Positions 10,292-20,952 of a stretch of 64,000 nt of DNA are shown in pieces. The notes beneath the pieces are model-generated. The model saw only the letters and a list, made by a program, of their open reading frames with translations, was not told where the DNA came from and ran no database searches. Position 1 is the stretch's first letter, and each line of letters begins with the position of its first letter. The DNA lies in the NCBI RefSeq assembly GCF_036855935.1, contig NZ_JASPFK010000001.1, positions 1,483,501 to 1,547,500 of the forward strand, read 5' to 3'. The position numbers were made by a program, and so were the translations under genes. The DNA is from Sphingomonas sp. LR60 (lineage in GTDB: Bacteria; Pseudomonadota; Alphaproteobacteria; Sphingomonadales; Sphingomonadaceae).

Positions 10292-11152
10292 ATGCAGTGG
10301 TGGTGGGCGATCGCGGCGGCGCTGGTCAGTGGAGCGGCATCGGCGCAAGGGACGCTGGAGCGCCGCGCGCAGGTCATCCATCCCGAGGAATGGCTTGGCC
10401 CCGAACATTATCCGCCGGCGGCGCTGCGGGCCGGCGAGCAGGGCCGCGTGGTCGTGGCGGTCGACGTGGATGCGGACGGCAAGCCATCGGGATGCCGGGT
10501 GAGCGAGCCGGGGAACCTGCCGATCCTGGAGAGCAGTACCTGTCAGGCGGTGATGAGCGGGGGTGAGTTCGCACCGGCACTTGATCGGCGGGGACGCCCG
10601 GTCACCAGCACGCTGATCATGCCCGTGCGCTGGGTCATCCCGGTATCGCCGGTCGCGCCGACGCAATTGCCCGTGGCGGGACCGATCGACTTCGCGTGGC
10701 GCCTGTCGTTCGCGGCCGACGACCAAGTCCTGTCGTGCGAGTCGCGCATCGACGGGCGTCCGCTGCCGATGCCGGCCAACGTCTGTGCGACGATATCGCA
10801 CTACGACCCGGCAAAGCTGCGTGCGCAGGCGAAGCTGGTCGGGCCGTTCAGCATCGCGACGACCGTCTCGACCCGCTTCGGCGACACCCCGCCGCCGCTG
10901 CCGGCGGCATCATGGCCCGGCAAGGAATTGCTCGTCGCCGAAGTGCGTCAGCACCTCGATGCGAATGGAAAGGGGAGCGGGTGCGAAGCGCATTTCACCG
11001 GGGAGCTGGCGGCGCGTGCACAAACGATCGTGCCCGCCGATCCGTGCGTCAGCGACCCGCGCCTTCGCGACGCGATCGACAAGATGGGCACGTCGCATCC
11101 ACAACACATGTTGCTCGTAACCCGCATGACGTTGCTTCCCGCCCCGAATTGA
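10292..11152 (+). CDS. Periplasmic protein with TonB C-terminal-like domain
   Basis: A 286-residue product with a signal peptide (WWWAIAAALVSGAASA, cleaved before QGTLE). Residues from about 30 resemble the TonB C-terminal domain: PPAALRAGEQGRVVVAVDVDADGKPSGCRV, then a Cys-containing block and the FAPALDRRGRPV segment. There is no transmembrane anchor of the classical TonB type, so a role in outer-membrane energy transfer is not assured; many sphingomonad proteins carry this domain as a secreted module. It starts 46 bp from divergent argJ. Confidence 0.7.
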   Translation: MQWWWAIAAALVSGAASAQGTLERRAQVIHPEEWLGPEHYPPAALRAGEQGRVVVAVDVDADGKPSGCRVSEPGNLPILESSTCQAVMSGGEFAPALDRRGRPVTSTLIMPVRWVIPVSPVAPTQLPVAGPIDFAWRLSFAADDQVLSCESRIDGRPLPMPANVCATISHYDPAKLRAQAKLVGPFSIATTVSTRFGDTPPPLPAASWPGKELLVAEVRQHLDANGKGSGCEAHFTGELAARAQTIVPADPCVSDPRLRDAIDKMGTSHPQHMLLVTRMTLLPAPN

Positions 11153-11198
11153 TGGTTTACGCGTGCGCGGGCGGTGGACGTGTCGCCGCCCTCATCCT

Positions 11199-11465
11199 AT
11201 GTCCGGCGTCGTGAATCTGCTGCTCATCCTTTCCGCATTGCTTTCCGCGCTGACCGGCGTCGGGGCGGCGGCGCGTCAGCCGCAGGTTGCGCAGGCGGTG
11301 GCGCAGCAGGTGAAGGCCGCCGCGATCGCCTCTGCTGCGCGACGTCTCGCCACGCGCCCGGCGCAACCGCGCGCGACGCTCGTGGCCAGCAGCACCATGC
11401 CGGTCGCGCGCACTTTTGCGATAGTCGCGATCGAGCCGATCTTCGCGAGCCGTCGGCGCGAATAG
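11199..11465 (+). CDS. Small hypothetical protein with N-terminal hydrophobic segment
   Basis: An 88-residue product starting MSGVVNLLLILSALLSALTGVGAAARQP, which looks like a signal peptide or single membrane helix, followed by an alanine- and arginine-rich basic tail (isoelectric point clearly high). No family is recognised. It lies between the TonB-like gene and secA on the same strand. Support is the in-frame hydrophobic leader in a gap otherwise long enough for a gene; coding status is not certain. Confidence 0.45.
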   Translation: MSGVVNLLLILSALLSALTGVGAAARQPQVAQAVAQQVKAAAIASAARRLATRPAQPRATLVASSTMPVARTFAIVAIEPIFASRRRE

Positions 11466-11552
11466 CGCGGCGTCCGCTTCGTCACGCCACTTCTTCCCGC
11501 GCGGCCGCCCGACACCGGCCGCCGCGCCGCTTCCAGATACAGGATCACGCCC

Positions 11553-14288
<2,736 letters not shown>

Positions 14289-14361
14289 GGTAAGGAGGGC
14301 TGTTCCTTCGTTGTCCCGGTGATTGGATTAACCGCGGGGCACTTGGGTTGCCGCCCTTTCG

Positions 14362-14440
14362 CCGTCATTGCGAGCGTAGCGAAGCAGTCCAGAGCGTCGT
14401 GGTTCGGCGCGGAATTGCTTCGCCGTGCTCGCAATGACGG
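14362..14440. repeat. Dispersed inverted repeat, copy 1 (after secA)
   Basis: The outer arms CCGTCATTGCGAGC and GCTCGCAATGACGG are exact inverted complements. Inner arms around GAAGCAGTCC and GGAATTGCTTC pair imperfectly. Closely related copies occur at 29274-29348, 42579-42658 and 42714-42792, always outside genes and usually at a gene 3' end. It can fold into a long hairpin in the secA 3' region. Confidence 0.85.
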
Positions 14441-14499
14441 ACACTGACGTTCCGCGCGCCGCGTACAACCTCTTGCCCCGACCAGCCCGCATCGCCTAA

Positions 14500-14575
14500 A
14501 GGCACCGGCATCCGCATGGACCCGGTGAAAATCCGGGTGGCTATCCCGGCCGCCGACCCGCCGGGCAACCTCCAC
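14500..14575 (+). promoter_or_regulatory. Candidate structured 5' leader of the SulP transporter gene
   Basis: Three stems are visible: ACCCGG/CCGGGT (14520-14525 with 14533-14538, loop TGAAAAT), CCCGG/CCGGG (14545-14549 with 14561-14565), and CACCGG/CCGGTG (14503-14508 with 14522-14527). The third uses bases of the first, so they are mutually exclusive, and CGGGT (14534-14538) could also pair with ACCCG (14556-14560). Such switching alternatives are typical of cis-regulatory RNAs. Location 60-135 bases before a SulP start fits. An alphaproteobacterial leader motif (sul1) has been described upstream of sulfate transporter genes; whether this is a member is unknown. Confidence 0.35.
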
Positions 14576-14637
14576 GTATCATCCTGAACTCAGCGTCTCA
14601 TGTAGGCGCCGATACGTGCTGTGGTTTCAACAGACTC

Positions 14638-16122
14638 ATGACCAACATCATCTCTCACTTCCGATCCGCGTGGTGCGCGGATCTTGGCGAGGCGCGCCGC
14701 GAAATCCTCGCCGGTATCGTCGTCGCGCTCGCACTGATCCCCGAGGCGATCGGCTTCTCGATCATTGCCGGAGTCGATCCGCGCGTCGGCCTTTATGCCT
14801 CGATCGCGATTGCGATCGTCATCTCGCTGCTTGGCGGACGGCCGGCGATGATCTCCGCCGCGACCGCGGCGGTCGCGGTGGTCGTCACCCCCTTGGTGCG
14901 TCGCTACGGCGTCGATTATCTGTTTGCCGCCACGATGCTGATGGCGGTGATCCAGATCGTCGCCGGGCTGTTGCGGCTCGACCTGCTGATGCAGTTCGTC
15001 TCCCGCTCGGTGATTACCGGCTTCGTCAACGCACTGGCGATCCTCATCTTCATGGCGCAGCTGCCGCAACTCACCGGCGTCACCTGGCATAGCTTTGCAC
15101 TGGTTGCCGGGGGATTGGCGATCATCTACCTGTTGCCGCGTGTGACGAAGGCGGTGCCGTCGCCGCTGGTGGCGATCGTCGTTCTGACGGTGCTGGCGAT
15201 TACGCTCGGCCTTCCGGTGCGCACCGTGGGGGACATGGGGCGGCTGCCCGAAGGGCTGCCGTCGCTGACTCTGCCGCAGGTGCCGCTGACACTCGACACG
15301 TTACGCATCATCCTGCCCTATTCGCTGACGATGGCGGCGGTCGGCCTGCTCGAGTCGATGCTGACCGCGCAGATCGTCGACGACATGACCGACACCGAAA
15401 GCGACAAGCGGCGCGAGTGTATGGGGCAGGGCGGGGCGAACTTCGCCGCCGCGCTGGTCGGCGGGATGGGCGGCTGCGCGATGATCGGGCAATCGGTCAT
15501 CAACGTCACCTCGGGCGGGCGCAAGCGGCTCTCGACCTTCATCGCCGGCGCGTTCCTGCTGTTCCTGCTCGCGGTACTCGGGCCGGTGGTCGGGCGGGTG
15601 CCGATGCCGGCGCTGGTCGCGGTGATGATCATGGTGTCGATCGGCACGTTCAGCTGGAATTCGATCCCCAACCTGCGCCGGCACCCGCCGACGTCCTCGA
15701 TCGTGATGCTCGTCATCGTCGCCGTGGTGGTCGCCACGCGTGACTTGGCGCAGGGCGTCATGGCGGGCGTGCTGCTGTCGGGGATCTTCTTCGCCGGCAA
15801 GGTGCGGCGGATGTTCGCGGTCGTGCGGGAGCCGGGTGATCCGGTTCGCTACCGCGTGCGCGGCGAGATCTTCTTCGCCTCGGTCGATCTGTTCACGCGT
15901 GCCTTTGCGGCGGAAGGCGCGGCCTCGATCATCATCGACGTGTCGGAGGCGCACTTCTGGGACATCTCGGGTGTCGGTGCGCTCGACAAGATCGTCGCGC
16001 GGTTGCGGCGCGACGGTGCGACGGTGGAGGTGGTCGGCTATAACGACGCCAGCGCGGACTTGATCGACCGTTTCGCGCTCCATGACAAGACGGGCTTCGA
16101 ACTCGGCGCCGTCCCGCATTGA
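14638..16122 (+). CDS. SulP family inorganic anion transporter with STAS domain
   Basis: A 494-residue inner-membrane transporter. About a dozen hydrophobic segments span residues 25-395, beginning [21 protein letters not shown], the classic SulP entry helix. A cytoplasmic STAS domain follows (about 400-485), with [23 protein letters not shown], the Asp-Ile-Ser-Gly loop expected of this fold. Members move sulfate, bicarbonate or other anions; the substrate is not readable here. It stands alone behind a possible structured leader and converges on the lipoprotein gene, with a strong shared hairpin between them. Confidence 0.9.
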   Translation: MTNIISHFRSAWCADLGEARREILAGIVVALALIPEAIGFSIIAGVDPRVGLYASIAIAIVISLLGGRPAMISAATAAVAVVVTPLVRRYGVDYLFAATMLMAVIQIVAGLLRLDLLMQFVSRSVITGFVNALAILIFMAQLPQLTGVTWHSFALVAGGLAIIYLLPRVTKAVPSPLVAIVVLTVLAITLGLPVRTVGDMGRLPEGLPSLTLPQVPLTLDTLRIILPYSLTMAAVGLLESMLTAQIVDDMTDTESDKRRECMGQGGANFAAALVGGMGGCAMIGQSVINVTSGGRKRLSTFIAGAFLLFLLAVLGPVVGRVPMPALVAVMIMVSIGTFSWNSIPNLRRHPPTSSIVMLVIVAVVVATRDLAQGVMAGVLLSGIFFAGKVRRMFAVVREPGDPVRYRVRGEIFFASVDLFTRAFAAEGAASIIIDVSEAHFWDISGVGALDKIVARLRRDGATVEVVGYNDASADLIDRFALHDKTGFELGAVPH

Positions 16123-16132
16123 GGTCATGAGA

Positions 16133-16163
16133 AAGGGCATCGGTCACCCGGACCGATGCCCTT
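16133..16163. terminator. Bidirectional hairpin between convergent sulP and lipoprotein genes
   Basis: A perfect 13-bp stem (AAGGGCATCGGTC / GACCGATGCCCTT) closes a five-base ACCCG loop. It begins 10 bases after the SulP stop and lies 7 bases past the stop of the convergent gene, the expected place for a shared terminator. No long T-tract follows on either strand, as is common in GC-rich genomes. Confidence 0.75.
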
Positions 16164-16170
16164 CCGGTGC

Positions 16171-16779
16171 TTAGGACGCCTTGGGCAGCCGGATGGTCGG
16201 GCCGATCGAGTCGACCACCGCGCGCGCGTTGAACGCCCGCACGTTGCCGCGATCGGGCGTGCCCTTGAACATCACGATCTCAGCCGACGCTTCGTAGCGA
16301 TCAACGGTGCGGATATCCTGACCGCCGCCGAAACCGCCCCACTGGCCGCCCCAGAACGGGTCCCAGGCGCGATAGCCGAACCCGCGACCGTAGAAGCCCC
16401 AGCGCGGGCCCCACAGACCACCACCGAAGGCGCCGAAGCCGGGGCCCCAGCCACCACCGAAGCCCGGCGTCGAATAGGTGCGCGCCTGACGATCGGTATC
16501 GCGATCGGCCATCACGAAATAATCGAAGCCGTTCTGCAGCGTCAGCTCGGCGGAGCGGAACAGCAGATAGCGCTCGACGACATCGCGGTCGGTCACGGTG
16601 TTGCCGGCGAAGGTGACACGATAGCGGTTCGGTTCGATCCGCATATCGCTGTAGCCGGTACGGTAGAAGCCGCTGCCGGTTGCGGGCCGATAGGCAGTCT
16701 CGGTCGCGCAGGCCGCGACCAGCGTCGTGCTGGCCGCCAGGGCCACCACCATCGCCGAGCGACCAAACTTCATCATCAT
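16171..16779 (-). CDS. Glycine- and tryptophan-rich lipoprotein, CC0125/CC1285-like
   Basis: A 202-residue lipoprotein. The leader ends with the lipobox LVAAC (Cys 24), so it should be lipidated and held in the envelope. The N-terminal half (YRPATGSGFYRTGYSDMRIEPNRYRVTFAGN and VVERYLLFRSAELTLQNGFDYF) matches a small lipoprotein family seen in Caulobacter and sphingomonads; function unknown. A middle segment rich in Gly, Trp and Phe (about 125-165) looks disordered. Start 16779 is the first of three consecutive ATGs and has GGAG eight bases upstream. Confidence 0.8.
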   Translation of the reverse strand: MMMKFGRSAMVVALAASTTLVAACATETAYRPATGSGFYRTGYSDMRIEPNRYRVTFAGNTVTDRDVVERYLLFRSAELTLQNGFDYFVMADRDTDRQARTYSTPGFGGGWGPGFGAFGGGLWGPRWGFYGRGFGYRAWDPFWGGQWGGFGGGQDIRTVDRYEASAEIVMFKGTPDRGNVRAFNARAVVDSIGPTIRLPKAS

Positions 16780-17191
16780 GGCGTACTCTCCAACGCACCC
16801 GGGCGGTGCGACGAACCGTCGCATAGCCGAGATGAGTGGAACGTGCGATGAACGAAAATGCTCCGGCCCTCCGAAGCGGGCGAATCCGCTGATTTTTGCG
16901 ATCGACGTGCTGCATGATTTTGGGATGATTTGCCGAGCTGCGGCATCCTCCAGCCAATTGATTTCAGCGAGCGCTATAGTGGGCGGGAACATACCTATGG
17001 GCGGCCGGAAATGGAGGGTCGGGGTACAGCTGGGTTTATAGTTAACGCCTTGGTTCGTGCACGTTAACTCTATCACATTCTGTGCCAAAATGTGTCGCGG
17101 TCATCCGTCGGCTGCAGCGTCAGAAGCTTGCTTCGATATTCGATCTACTTGATTGAGCCGCATCGCGATTGAATAGCAAGCGGGGCGGGGG
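16780..17191. other. Divergent regulatory region, lipoprotein gene to acyltransferase gene
   Basis: This 412-bp gap separates two divergent genes and contains no convincing coding frame. Base composition drops markedly toward 16900-17100, marking the left edge of the polysaccharide cluster. It should hold both promoters; the most structured part is described separately at 17041-17094. Confidence 0.5.
17041..17094 (+). promoter_or_regulatory. Candidate operator region upstream of the acyltransferase gene
   Basis: Two identical GTTAAC hexamers start 22 bp apart (17041 and 17063), about two helical turns, followed by an inverted repeat CACATT N9 AATGTG (17074-17079 and 17089-17094). The segment is AT-rich against its surroundings and lies about 100-150 bp before the start codon. 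The spacing does not match the TTAA-N7-TTAA site of CtrA. The binding protein is unknown. Confidence 0.3.
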
Positions 17192-18382
17192 ATGGCTGCG
17201 GCCGATAGAGTTACAGATGGCGCGCGAGAAGCGGCGCCGACTTCGTCGCGATACCCGAACTTTGACGTTCTGCGTCTGATCGCCGCCAGCAGCGTGATGT
17301 TTTCGCATGCCTTTGCCATTACGGAAGGCCATGAGCGATCCGAACCTTTCGTGCGTCTGCTCGGCCCTGGCAATATCGTTGGCGTCTACGCGGTCTATAC
17401 ATTCTTCATCATCAGCGGCTTTCTGATTACGCGGAGCTATAATCGAAGCAGCCTTGCCGATTACGTATTGAAGCGAGGCGCGCGCATCTTGCCCGGCCTC
17501 GCCGTATGTGTGACCGTTACATCGGCAACGGCGATGCTGATCGCATGGCGAGGTCAAGTACCTCTATCGGCGATGATCGCGAGCATTCGCTATATCATCA
17601 AGTCTATACTGTTCATCAACACCTCTGGTTTCAGTCTGCCTGGTGTCGTTTTCTCGCAAAATGACTTTGGGAAGATATTCAATGGCTGCCTTTGGTCGCT
17701 TGAGCCGGAGTTGGTATGCTATGTAGCGGTTGCTGCCCTCGGCATGACGGGGCTGCTTGGTCCTCGCGCCGCGCTGGCCGCCTTGATCGTCGGTTTCGTC
17801 ACGCATTATAACGGATGGCTTGGCCGCGTCGGTCTTGTGATGCCGTTCTTTGCGGCTGGGGCGATGCTCTATTATTGGGAGGCTCGCCCAACCTTGTCGA
17901 AATCGACCGCTTTACTAGCAATCAGTGGCCTTGCGATCGGCGCCGCGGCGGGCATGCCATCGATCGCTTTCATCTTCTTCGGTTCTTGGCTCATCATCGC
18001 CTTGGCAACGGCGCGACACCAGATTGGCGGCGCCACTCGTTACGGTGATCTGTCCTACGGCATCTACCTCTACGGCTGGCCGATCGAGCAGACGGTGAGA
18101 TATCTACTAGGCGACGCGGCGACTTGGTGGCTGGTGTTCCTGATCGCCCTTCCGCTTGCAATACTTGCGGCGCTCATCTCGTGGAGGTTCGTGGAGAAGC
18201 CGGCACTTCTCTTTTCCGGGTCACGCCGACCGTCGTACAGGGGCGCGGCATTTTTGCTCGGGCTCGAGCTAACCAACGATAAGCTGTCGCGAAACGGCTT
18301 GAAGAACGCTTCTTGGATTTCAAAGGCGATCGTAGCGGCCAACCCACTGAACTCGGGGAGGACGCTCTCCGATCGCGGATGA
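17192..18382 (+). CDS. Acyltransferase 3 (OafA/YrhL) family membrane protein
   Basis: A 396-residue integral membrane O-acyltransferase. It opens with the family hallmark FDVLRLIAASSVMFSHAFAI, including the catalytic-site His of FSH, and continues with GVYAVYTFFIISGFLITRSY and a series of ten or so hydrophobic helices. Such enzymes add acetyl or succinyl groups to surface polysaccharides from the cytoplasmic face. It is on the plus strand while the following glycosyltransferase genes converge on it, leaving a one-base gap at 18383. The likely substrate is the polymer made by this cluster, by inference from position only. Confidence 0.9.
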   Translation: MAAADRVTDGAREAAPTSSRYPNFDVLRLIAASSVMFSHAFAITEGHERSEPFVRLLGPGNIVGVYAVYTFFIISGFLITRSYNRSSLADYVLKRGARILPGLAVCVTVTSATAMLIAWRGQVPLSAMIASIRYIIKSILFINTSGFSLPGVVFSQNDFGKIFNGCLWSLEPELVCYVAVAALGMTGLLGPRAALAALIVGFVTHYNGWLGRVGLVMPFFAAGAMLYYWEARPTLSKSTALLAISGLAIGAAAGMPSIAFIFFGSWLIIALATARHQIGGATRYGDLSYGIYLYGWPIEQTVRYLLGDAATWWLVFLIALPLAILAALISWRFVEKPALLFSGSRRPSYRGAAFLLGLELTNDKLSRNGLKNASWISKAIVAANPLNSGRTLSDRG

Positions 18383-18383
18383 A

Positions 18384-19169
18384 CTAAGGTCGCAACCAAG
18401 CGCGCAGGCGCTGCGCCGCGCGATAGGCCGCCTCCGCCGGTTGCCGTTGGAACGGCACCCGTACGATCGAATGGCGATGCAAAGAATAATGACTCTTGAA
18501 AACGTCGAGGTGCGAATACCCCTCGGCGATGCTGTAGTGGAGAGATATCGCCGTTTCGTCCGGCACCCGCCGATATGGTGCCGTATCGAGGATCGGCAGG
18601 ATCGCGCGGGTATAGGCAATCGGCCCGGTCACTCGCTGCACGCCGATGCGGCCGACGCCGAAGCGCCACGATGAATAATGAGCGATGTTGCCCAGCACGC
18701 GTTCAATCACCGCTTCCAAGAACGGATGCTGCTCCCGGGCGATCACGTGCCATTGCTGGAACTCGCCTCCCGGCAGGTCGGCGAGATCGCGATGAAGGCC
18801 AAAGCCAGCATGTAGATCGCCGGGCTGATTTCGCCATTGGCTGATTATGTACTCATCGTCGGCCTGCAGCACTTCGTCGATCGGCTTTGAAAAGGAGCTC
18901 TTGATGTCGAGATAGATGCCCCCGCGTGCGTATACGGAGAGATAACGGAAAAAGTCCGCCCGTGCCGCGCCATATCGAGGGTCGATGCTGTGATAGGCTG
19001 TCAGCGTCTTCGCACCGTACGCATCGTTGATGAAGTCGGCGATATCGGCATCGTCGAATAGTTGAAACACATAATCCGGATTGCGCGCGATCATCTCGTC
19101 GCGCACCGACGCGATCTTCGGGGGCAGTTCCCTACGACCGAACGTTTGGATTACCAGCTTCGGAATCAT
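18384..19169 (-). CDS. GT32-like (Och1-type) glycosyltransferase
   Basis: A 261-residue putative cytoplasmic glycosyltransferase. It starts IPKLVIQTFGRRELPP, the usual opening of the GT32/capsular sugar-transferase superfamily (IPKIIHQ-type), followed by RADFFRYLSVYARGGIYLDIKSSF. The DXD metal/sugar-nucleotide motif is present as D-I-K rather than D-x-D, a variant found in some bacterial homologues but worth noting. The donor and acceptor are unknown. It is the most downstream gene of the minus-strand group. Confidence 0.8.
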   Translation of the reverse strand: MIPKLVIQTFGRRELPPKIASVRDEMIARNPDYVFQLFDDADIADFINDAYGAKTLTAYHSIDPRYGAARADFFRYLSVYARGGIYLDIKSSFSKPIDEVLQADDEYIISQWRNQPGDLHAGFGLHRDLADLPGGEFQQWHVIAREQHPFLEAVIERVLGNIAHYSSWRFGVGRIGVQRVTGPIAYTRAILPILDTAPYRRVPDETAISLHYSIAEGYSHLDVFKSHYSLHRHSIVRVPFQRQPAEAAYRAAQRLRAWLRP

Positions 19170-19329
19170 CGACGTTTCCCCACATCTTGCGTCGCCGCAG
19201 CGTCCGCGTGCTCAGGCGTAGCGCCTTGCCTGAACGCGCGATATTCTCAAACTGCGGATGCCTCGTTCACACCAGCAGAGCCGCTTCTGAAGGGCGAACG
19301 GCGGTAAAGACGCTTTTGCTGTCCCGATG

Positions 19330-20328
19330 TCAGTGCCAAAGCGCGTCCGCCAGCTGCTCGCCCAGCCAATTCTCCTCCAGCAACCGCGCCGAATAGGCCA
19401 GCGCCCGAAGCTGGCGCGCGCGGAACGCGTCGGCATCGTGCGCGCGATGATCGCGCCGGACATAGTCGAGGAGTTGGTTCAGGTCGGAATAGGGGACGAT
19501 CACGGCGAGCCGCTCGATCTCCTCGCGATCCGGAATGACCATGTCGGTATCGATCACGACCGGCACACGCCCGAACCGCAGCGCCTCGTACATGCGGAAG
19601 CTGTAATTCTCGCACCCTCGCGGACAAAGGACGTAGGTGTTCGACAGAAGATGCCGGCTAAACCGCTCGCGACTCCGTTCGGATCGGTCGAAGCCGTGCG
19701 TGTCGACAATGTCCACCGCAACGTCGCTGCCGGATGTGGCGCTGGCCGTCGCCGCGATCGCCTCGATCCGGGGGAAAGTCGGGAGAAACCGCAGAGGGAC
19801 GCCACGCTCCTCCAGCATTGCCTGCCTTTGCAGTGAGCGGGCCAACGCGCCGCGCAGAATCCACTCCTTTGCCGCACGCGGCAGCCGCGCACAGAGTGTC
19901 GCCGCGCGCGATGAGGCGTAGGTCGATCCCATAAATCCTACCGTCAGCGAAGGCTTCTCCGTCCAGTCGACCGGTAGCGACCCCGGATCCGCCAGACCCC
20001 AGGGATGCGGCACGACCAGCAGCCTTTCGACTGCGCGCCAAGAGGCATAACCGGAAAAAGCGACCGAGATGTGCGGGCCTTCCACGAAATATTCTCGAGC
20101 GCCCGGGCAGAAGACGATCAGCTCGCCACTTGCCCGTGGTTCAAGCTTGCGCTTGATGCTGGCACAATGCGCCGACGACAGCGTGCCTGGCTTGAAGAAG
20201 TCGTAGGCGTCGACGATCACGTCGTGGCCGAACGGGCGAAGCGCCGCGGCGATCAGCGAGCCGTGGTCGATCACGTCGCCTTCCATGTAAACGACGCGGG
20301 TGGCACTGGCGATTGAGGTGGCGGCCAT
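19330..20328 (-). CDS. Exostosin-like (GT47-type) glycosyltransferase
   Basis: A 332-residue protein whose C-terminal third carries the exostosin signature: LLSNTYVLCPRGCENYSFRMYEALRFGRVPVVIDTDMVIP, with the conserved Arg-Gly and Glu-Ala residues that hold the donor nucleotide. The N-terminal part is a less conserved GT-B Rossmann lobe (VVYMEGDVIDHGS, GFMGSTYASSR). No signal peptide or membrane helix is seen, so it probably acts at the cytoplasmic membrane face on a lipid-linked or capsular glycan. The ATG is 49 bp from the MazF-like gene on the same strand. Confidence 0.8.
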   Translation of the reverse strand: MAATSIASATRVVYMEGDVIDHGSLIAAALRPFGHDVIVDAYDFFKPGTLSSAHCASIKRKLEPRASGELIVFCPGAREYFVEGPHISVAFSGYASWRAVERLLVVPHPWGLADPGSLPVDWTEKPSLTVGFMGSTYASSRAATLCARLPRAAKEWILRGALARSLQRQAMLEERGVPLRFLPTFPRIEAIAATASATSGSDVAVDIVDTHGFDRSERSRERFSRHLLSNTYVLCPRGCENYSFRMYEALRFGRVPVVIDTDMVIPDREEIERLAVIVPYSDLNQLLDYVRRDHRAHDADAFRARQLRALAYSARLLEENWLGEQLADALWH

Positions 20329-20377
20329 ATCTCACTCGCTTGACGATCTCACGCACCCCTCTCGCTGAAAACTATCG

Positions 20378-20752
20378 TTAAAGCGACAGGCTTATCCTCA
20401 ATGCCCGGTCGATGCGGTCCATCGCTTCCGCCCTGACGACCCCGCGATGATTGATGATCCGGCGGCGATCGATCGTTCGCACATGACCGCATTCGGCCGA
20501 TGAATCGATGCTGTTGGGCATCAAAATTTCGGATGCTTTTAGCAGGACCTGCACTGGATATCCCTTGAACTGCTGCTCGCCAGTGAGCGGCACGACCTGC
20601 GTCAGCGGGGACACCGGGTTTCCCCGATCATTCTGGACGACGATGCAGGGACGTGAGTTGATCGTCCCGTAATTCATCTTTTCAACGCCTCTGGCGCCAC
20701 CCAGATCGACATCGACGATGTCACCCCGCCTGATATCAATGCGTTCGTTCAT
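20378..20752 (-). CDS. MazF/PemK-like toxin family protein without visible antitoxin
   Basis: A 124-residue protein with the full PemK/MazF pattern: RRGDIVDVDLG at the N-terminus, SRPCIVVQNDRGN, SPLTQVVPLTG, then SAECGHVRTIDRRRI and a final helix AMDRIDRALRISL. Such proteins are usually sequence-specific endoribonucleases, inhibited by a small antitoxin encoded just upstream. Here the 200 bp upstream give only a 34-codon frame with no antitoxin features. It lies among polysaccharide genes, between the flippase and an exostosin-like gene. It could be an orphan toxin, be controlled in trans, or have a different role. Confidence 0.85.
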   Translation of the reverse strand: MNERIDIRRGDIVDVDLGGARGVEKMNYGTINSRPCIVVQNDRGNPVSPLTQVVPLTGEQQFKGYPVQVLLKASEILMPNSIDSSAECGHVRTIDRRRIINHRGVVRAEAMDRIDRALRISLSL

Positions 20753-20919
20753 GATGTCGATAGACCTTTTGTCTCGTACTAGCCTTCAGCAAAGGGAGGC
20801 TATAGTGCGGCCTGTTATGCGTATACGTGCGCAGGTTCTCGCAGTGATCCGCCGCGACACTTGGTGTTTGGGGCGGCGAAAGTGGGCATTTGCATCAACC
20901 TGCGTCGGATGCTCATGAC

Positions 20920-20947
20920 GTCGCCGCAATCATTTGACAGCGGCGAC
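20920..20947 (-). terminator. Hairpin downstream of the flippase gene
   Basis: An 8-bp stem GTCGCCGC / GCGGCGAC with a 12-base loop lies immediately past the flippase stop codon on the minus strand. Flanking GACG/CGTC bases could extend it imperfectly. It would separate the flippase transcript from the MazF-like and glycosyltransferase genes further down, which then need their own promoter in 20753-20919. Confidence 0.5.
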
Positions 20948-20952
20948 GGACG

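Larger units (their letters stand above)
14289..14637. other. secA-sulP intergenic region, no protein gene called
   Basis: This 349-bp gap holds a dispersed inverted repeat (14362-14440) and a structured leader candidate (about 14500-14575). A 23-codon frame beginning at 14515 (MDPVKIRVAIPAADPPGNLH) could encode a leader peptide, but no ribosome binding site supports it. No larger coding frame is convincing. Confidence 0.6.

Noticed and set aside
14500..14575. Cobalamin riboswitch, because of GGTGAAAATCC
   Set aside because: The rest of the conserved core (GGGAA upstream, CCCGC-CTGT after, and the B12-box region) is missing, and the downstream gene is not a cobalamin gene. Kept only as an unclassified structured leader.
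14515..14586. Leader peptide of 23 codons before the SulP gene
   Set aside because: No ribosome binding site, and the bases coincide with the hairpins that better explain the conservation-like structure. Mentioned but not called.
20753..20920. Antitoxin gene partner of the MazF-like gene
   Set aside because: The only ATG-started frame on that strand is 34 codons, with no AbrB/MazE or other antitoxin pattern and no close spacing to the toxin.
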